This document shows positions 62,601 through 64,000 of a stretch of DNA of 64,000 nucleotides, one piece after another. The stretch's first letter is position 1; every line of letters starts with the position of its first letter. The stretch spans positions 1-64,000 of the forward strand of contig DATBHR010000092.1 in the NCBI GenBank assembly GCA_036557365.1, given 5' to 3'. This DNA comes from DATKHR01 sp036557365 (lineage in GTDB: Bacteria > Acidobacteriota > Vicinamibacteria > Vicinamibacterales > CAVVIG01). Both the position numbers and the translations under genes were made by a program. The notes under the pieces were generated by a model. It was not told the DNA's origin. It searched no databases and worked only from the letters and a program-made list of their open reading frames with translations.

Positions 62601-62746
62601 TGTCCACCGGCATCGGGTCCGACACGCAGCGACCATTTGCAATTGTCGTCGTCGCGGGACTGATCTCGCGGCTCTTCCTCGGATTCTTCGTGAATCCCGT
62701 GCTCTACGAAATGGTCGCGAAGCCCGGCGACGTCTTGCAGGTGTAG
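59660..62746 (+). CDS. heavy-metal-type RND efflux pump (CusA/CzcA family)
   Basis: A 1028-residue RND transporter with 12 transmembrane helices and two large periplasmic loops. The HME-RND signature is in TM4: 'GAIDFGIIIDGTVVMMENIY', with the Asp/Asp/Glu pattern of proton-coupled heavy-metal pumps. Other blocks are 'VDAYPDLSPPMVEIISQWPG' at the N-terminus, 'PGVIFNFTQPAEDAVDEALT' and 'ARYGINVSDVENIVESGVGG'. The length is normal. It is 8 nt after the adaptor gene. Together with TolC-family and adaptor genes it forms a complete tripartite exporter for metal ions such as Cu, Ag, Co, Zn or Cd. Confidence 0.93.
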   Translation: MIHHVVQFALRQRFLVLMFTVVVVIAGALAFQRMPVDAYPDLSPPMVEIISQWPGHAAEEVERLVTLPLEVEMNGVPHMVYLRSISLYGLSDVIMTFTENTDDYFARQVVFERMGEAELPTGVTPTLSPLFSPSGLVYRYVLESPDRTPQQLKTLEDWVIARAYRAVPGVADDSGFGGTVMQYQVLLDPARLYSYHTPLPQVLAALSANNANAGGGFYSQGSQFFYVRGLGLVTKTDDIGSIVVSSNNGVPVHIRDIGEVTIGNAPRLGEFGFQKNDDSVEGVILMRRGEQTQNVLAGVEKKTEELNHGVLPPDVKIRPFYDRSDLVELTIETVEHNLLLGMALVLIVLIFFLVSVRAAIIVALTIPLGLLFAFILLNGRGVPANLLSIGAIDFGIIIDGTVVMMENIYRELAERQGQSYKLHEVIIAAAHDVDRPIFYSVAVILAGYLPIYALTGPSGKLFHPMAETMSYALLGALIFTLTLVPVLASYWFTHGVKEVVNRPYEWVKRIYARQLDWCLDHPKSTMLGSVLIFGGTLLLVPFIGGEFMPHLDEGALWVRATMPYTISFEEASKFAPQVRSLLMSYPQVTEVGSELGRPDDGTDPTGFFNCEFYVGLRPYKDRTWRQGAIRTKADLTNDLKEKLAAYPGVIFNFTQPAEDAVDEALTGLKSALAVKIYGSDLQVLEDKAMQVKRVLSQVPGFTDLTVVRELGQPSVQVDVDREKIARYGINVSDVENIVESGVGGSAATQVIQGEQLFDLVVRMKPEYRSSTREIGNLLVPTPSGQHVPISELATIRQGNGASFIYRENNSRYIGVQFSIQGRDLARAVNDAQQAVGRTVQLPQGYTIQWGGEYSEYLEARSQLSIIGPLAALLIFMILFALYGNFKFPVTVLLGVILTEPVGALIALKLSHTPFSVSSALGLLALMGVSVETAVILVSYINKLRLQNDDIRAATREAALLRLRPIMMTALVACLGLLPAALSTGIGSDTQRPFAIVVVAGLISRLFLGFFVNPVLYEMVAKPGDVLQV

Positions 62747-62756
62747 CGGTCGATCA

Positions 62757-64000
62757 TGTCCGAGCCACGTCGGAACGTTCCCGGCAACGTCGAACAACAG
62801 CAGCAACGCGACATCGAAGCATTCCGCGACGCGGTGTCTCGCGACGACGTGGCCACGGTTACGGAGCTTCTCCGAGTGCCGCATGTCCGAGAACGTGTGG
62901 ACGCACCGATGTTCGCGTTCGGCCAGCGAGCCGCACACATCGCCGCGAAACACAAACCGATGCTCGAGGCGCTGATCACGGCCGGAGCGAACGTCAACCT
63001 GAAGAGCGAATGGGAGAACGGACCGTACACCGTTCTGGATAACGCCACCGAAGAAACGGCGAGGTTTCTTCTCGCCCGCGGCGTGACGCTCACGCCGAAC
63101 GTGGCCGCAAGGCTCGGCTGGATCGGCGAGCTTCGAGAATTACTCGTCGCCGATCCCGCCTGCGTCCACGCTCGCGGAGGCGATGGGCAGCAGCCGCTCC
63201 ATGAAGCGGCAACGGTCGCGATTGCCGACCTGCTGATCGAGCACGGCGCTGATGTGAATGTCCGCTGCATCGACCACAAGTCCACGCCCGCCCAGTACGC
63301 GCTCGCAGAACGGCCGGACGTGTGTCGCCGACTTCTCGAACGCGGCGCCGACGCCGACGTCTTCATGCCGGCTCGCCTTGGCGATGTTGCGCTGGCCGCG
63401 CGTCTGCTCGACGCCGATCCGCAGGCGGTCGCCGCCCGGATCAACGAGCCCGGTTATGCGCCGGTGCCGCCGCTCCACATCTATTGCTGGACGCTCGGCT
63501 TCGGTCTGTCGCCGCACGACGTTGCACTGAAGTTCGGCCATGGTGACGTGCGCGAGCTCCTCGTGCGTCGCAGTCCGCCGCGCGTGCGCTTCGTCAACGC
63601 TGTCGTCGCGGGCGACGAAGCAGCCGCTCGCGCACTGCTCGATCAGGATCCGTCGGTGCTGGCTTCGCCCTCACACGCTGAGCACTCGCTCCTGGCCCAC
63701 GCCATCTTCGGCGGCCGGCGAGAGGCCGCGCATCTCATGCTCCGCCTGGGCTTCGACGAGACCGCCGGCGGTGTCGACGGCGGCAACGCGCTTCATGCGC
63801 GGCGAGCTGGATGGGCGACGTCGAGTTCGTCGACATGCTGCTCCGGCGCGGGCGCGTGCCGATCGACGGTCGCGATCCCGTCCACCTCAGCACGCCGCTC
63901 GGTTGGGCAGCGTTCGGGTCGGTCCACCGCCGCGCGAGCGGGGGAGACTATCCTGCGGTCGTCGATCGACTCATCGCTGCTGGAGCGGACGTCAAGGCAC
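62757..64000 (+). CDS. ankyrin-repeat protein, frameshifted and cut by the window end
   Basis: Starts at ATG 62757. Ankyrin-like repeats are clear: 'AAHIAAKHKPMLEALITAGA', 'PLHEAATVAIADLLIEHGAD', 'STPAQYALAERPDVCRRLLE' and 'SLLAHAIFGGRREAAHLMLR'. At about 63800 the frame breaks: after 'GGNALHA' the family sequence continues one frame over as 'SWMGDVEFVDMLLRRGRVPI', 'HLSTPLGWAAFGSV' and 'VVDRLIAAGADVKA'. One surplus C at 63798-63802 explains this. It may be a sequencing error or a real mutation. The gene runs off the right edge. It lies 10 nt after the RND pump but is unlikely to be part of it. Confidence 0.8.

Noticed and set aside
60179..62953. Very long minus-strand frame opposite the RND pump
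   Set aside because: Composition (Asp/Arg/His rich, no motif) is that expected from the antisense of a high-GC membrane protein.
1..64000. CRISPR array
   Set aside because: No regularly spaced direct repeats or cas genes were seen on either strand.
1..64000. rRNA or tRNA genes
   Set aside because: No recognisable 16S/23S/5S segments or tRNA cloverleaf with conserved arms was found, including at the presumed element edge.

Overview
The window is high-GC bacterial DNA with widely spaced chromosomal genes, many secreted BNR/VPS10-type proteins, S9 peptidases, ArsR-SRPBCC pairs and winged-helix/TPR regulators. That gene set suits an Acidobacteriota-like soil bacterium (Vicinamibacteria type). 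This assignment is inference from gene content; there is no rRNA or marker gene here.

Layout. (1) 1-2915: minus-strand remains of an integrated plasmid/ICE: two hypotheticals, a DUF932 3' fragment fused out of frame to a replication-relaxation-like gene, a small membrane protein and the last 21 codons of a virB8/trbF gene. (2) 2916-5590: chromosomal-type genes (5' part of a monoacylglycerol-lipase-like gene, an AraC regulator, a FAD monooxygenase). (3) 6183-27651: a dense defence island with DUF4238, a DUF5131/TcmP pair, a zinc-ribbon/HEPN-like protein, Gabija (gajAB), an OGG-like glycosylase, and an apparent minus-strand operon joining Kiwa-like kwaAB to a Gly-rich protein, a PfkB-nucleoside deoxyribosyltransferase fusion, a QueC-like protein and a nitroreductase. 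Then come qatABCD with a divergent WYL regulator, a dual-OB protein and two DUF488 proteins. (4) 27848-32256: RepB/ParB partition genes and type IV secretion genes (virB10 remnant, virB5/trbJ-like, virB6/trbL-like, a 54-aa membrane protein, 5' part of virB8). (5) 32257-64000: ordinary chromosome, including a hydrolase/oxidoreductase operon, soxCD, ggt, TauE/SafE exporter, S9 peptidase, ArsR-SRPBCC, MBL hydrolase, cutC, regulator fragments, VPS10/BNR protein, a heavy-metal RND efflux operon and an ankyrin-repeat gene.

Main structural result. Two chimeric genes are reciprocal. At 2850-3209 (minus) the 5' part of a lipase continues in frame into the 3' end of virB8. At 31621-32814 (plus) the 5' part of virB8 continues in frame into the 3' part of the same kind of lipase. 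Inverting about 2916-32256 (29.3 kb) on paper restores a 233-residue VirB8 and a 283-residue lipase, both of normal family length and in frame. The defence island and the conjugation genes are therefore split by a large inversion, or by a misassembly that mimics one. Other scars lie nearby: DUF932/replication-relaxation (about 1718), RepB/VirB10 (about 29118), an in-frame deletion inside virB10 (about 29345), a sigma-54 activator/NB-ARC junction with an inverted 46-bp piece (48608-48670), and a probable in-frame deletion in a winged-helix/TPR regulator (about 50805).

Best candidate for an undescribed system: the coupled block 19420-15091 plus the convergent glycosylase at 14364-15200. It places a QueC-like enzyme beside a PfkB-NDT fusion, a nitroreductase, an OGG-like glycosylase and a small Gly-rich protein, without the CD-NTase expected in type IV CBASS.
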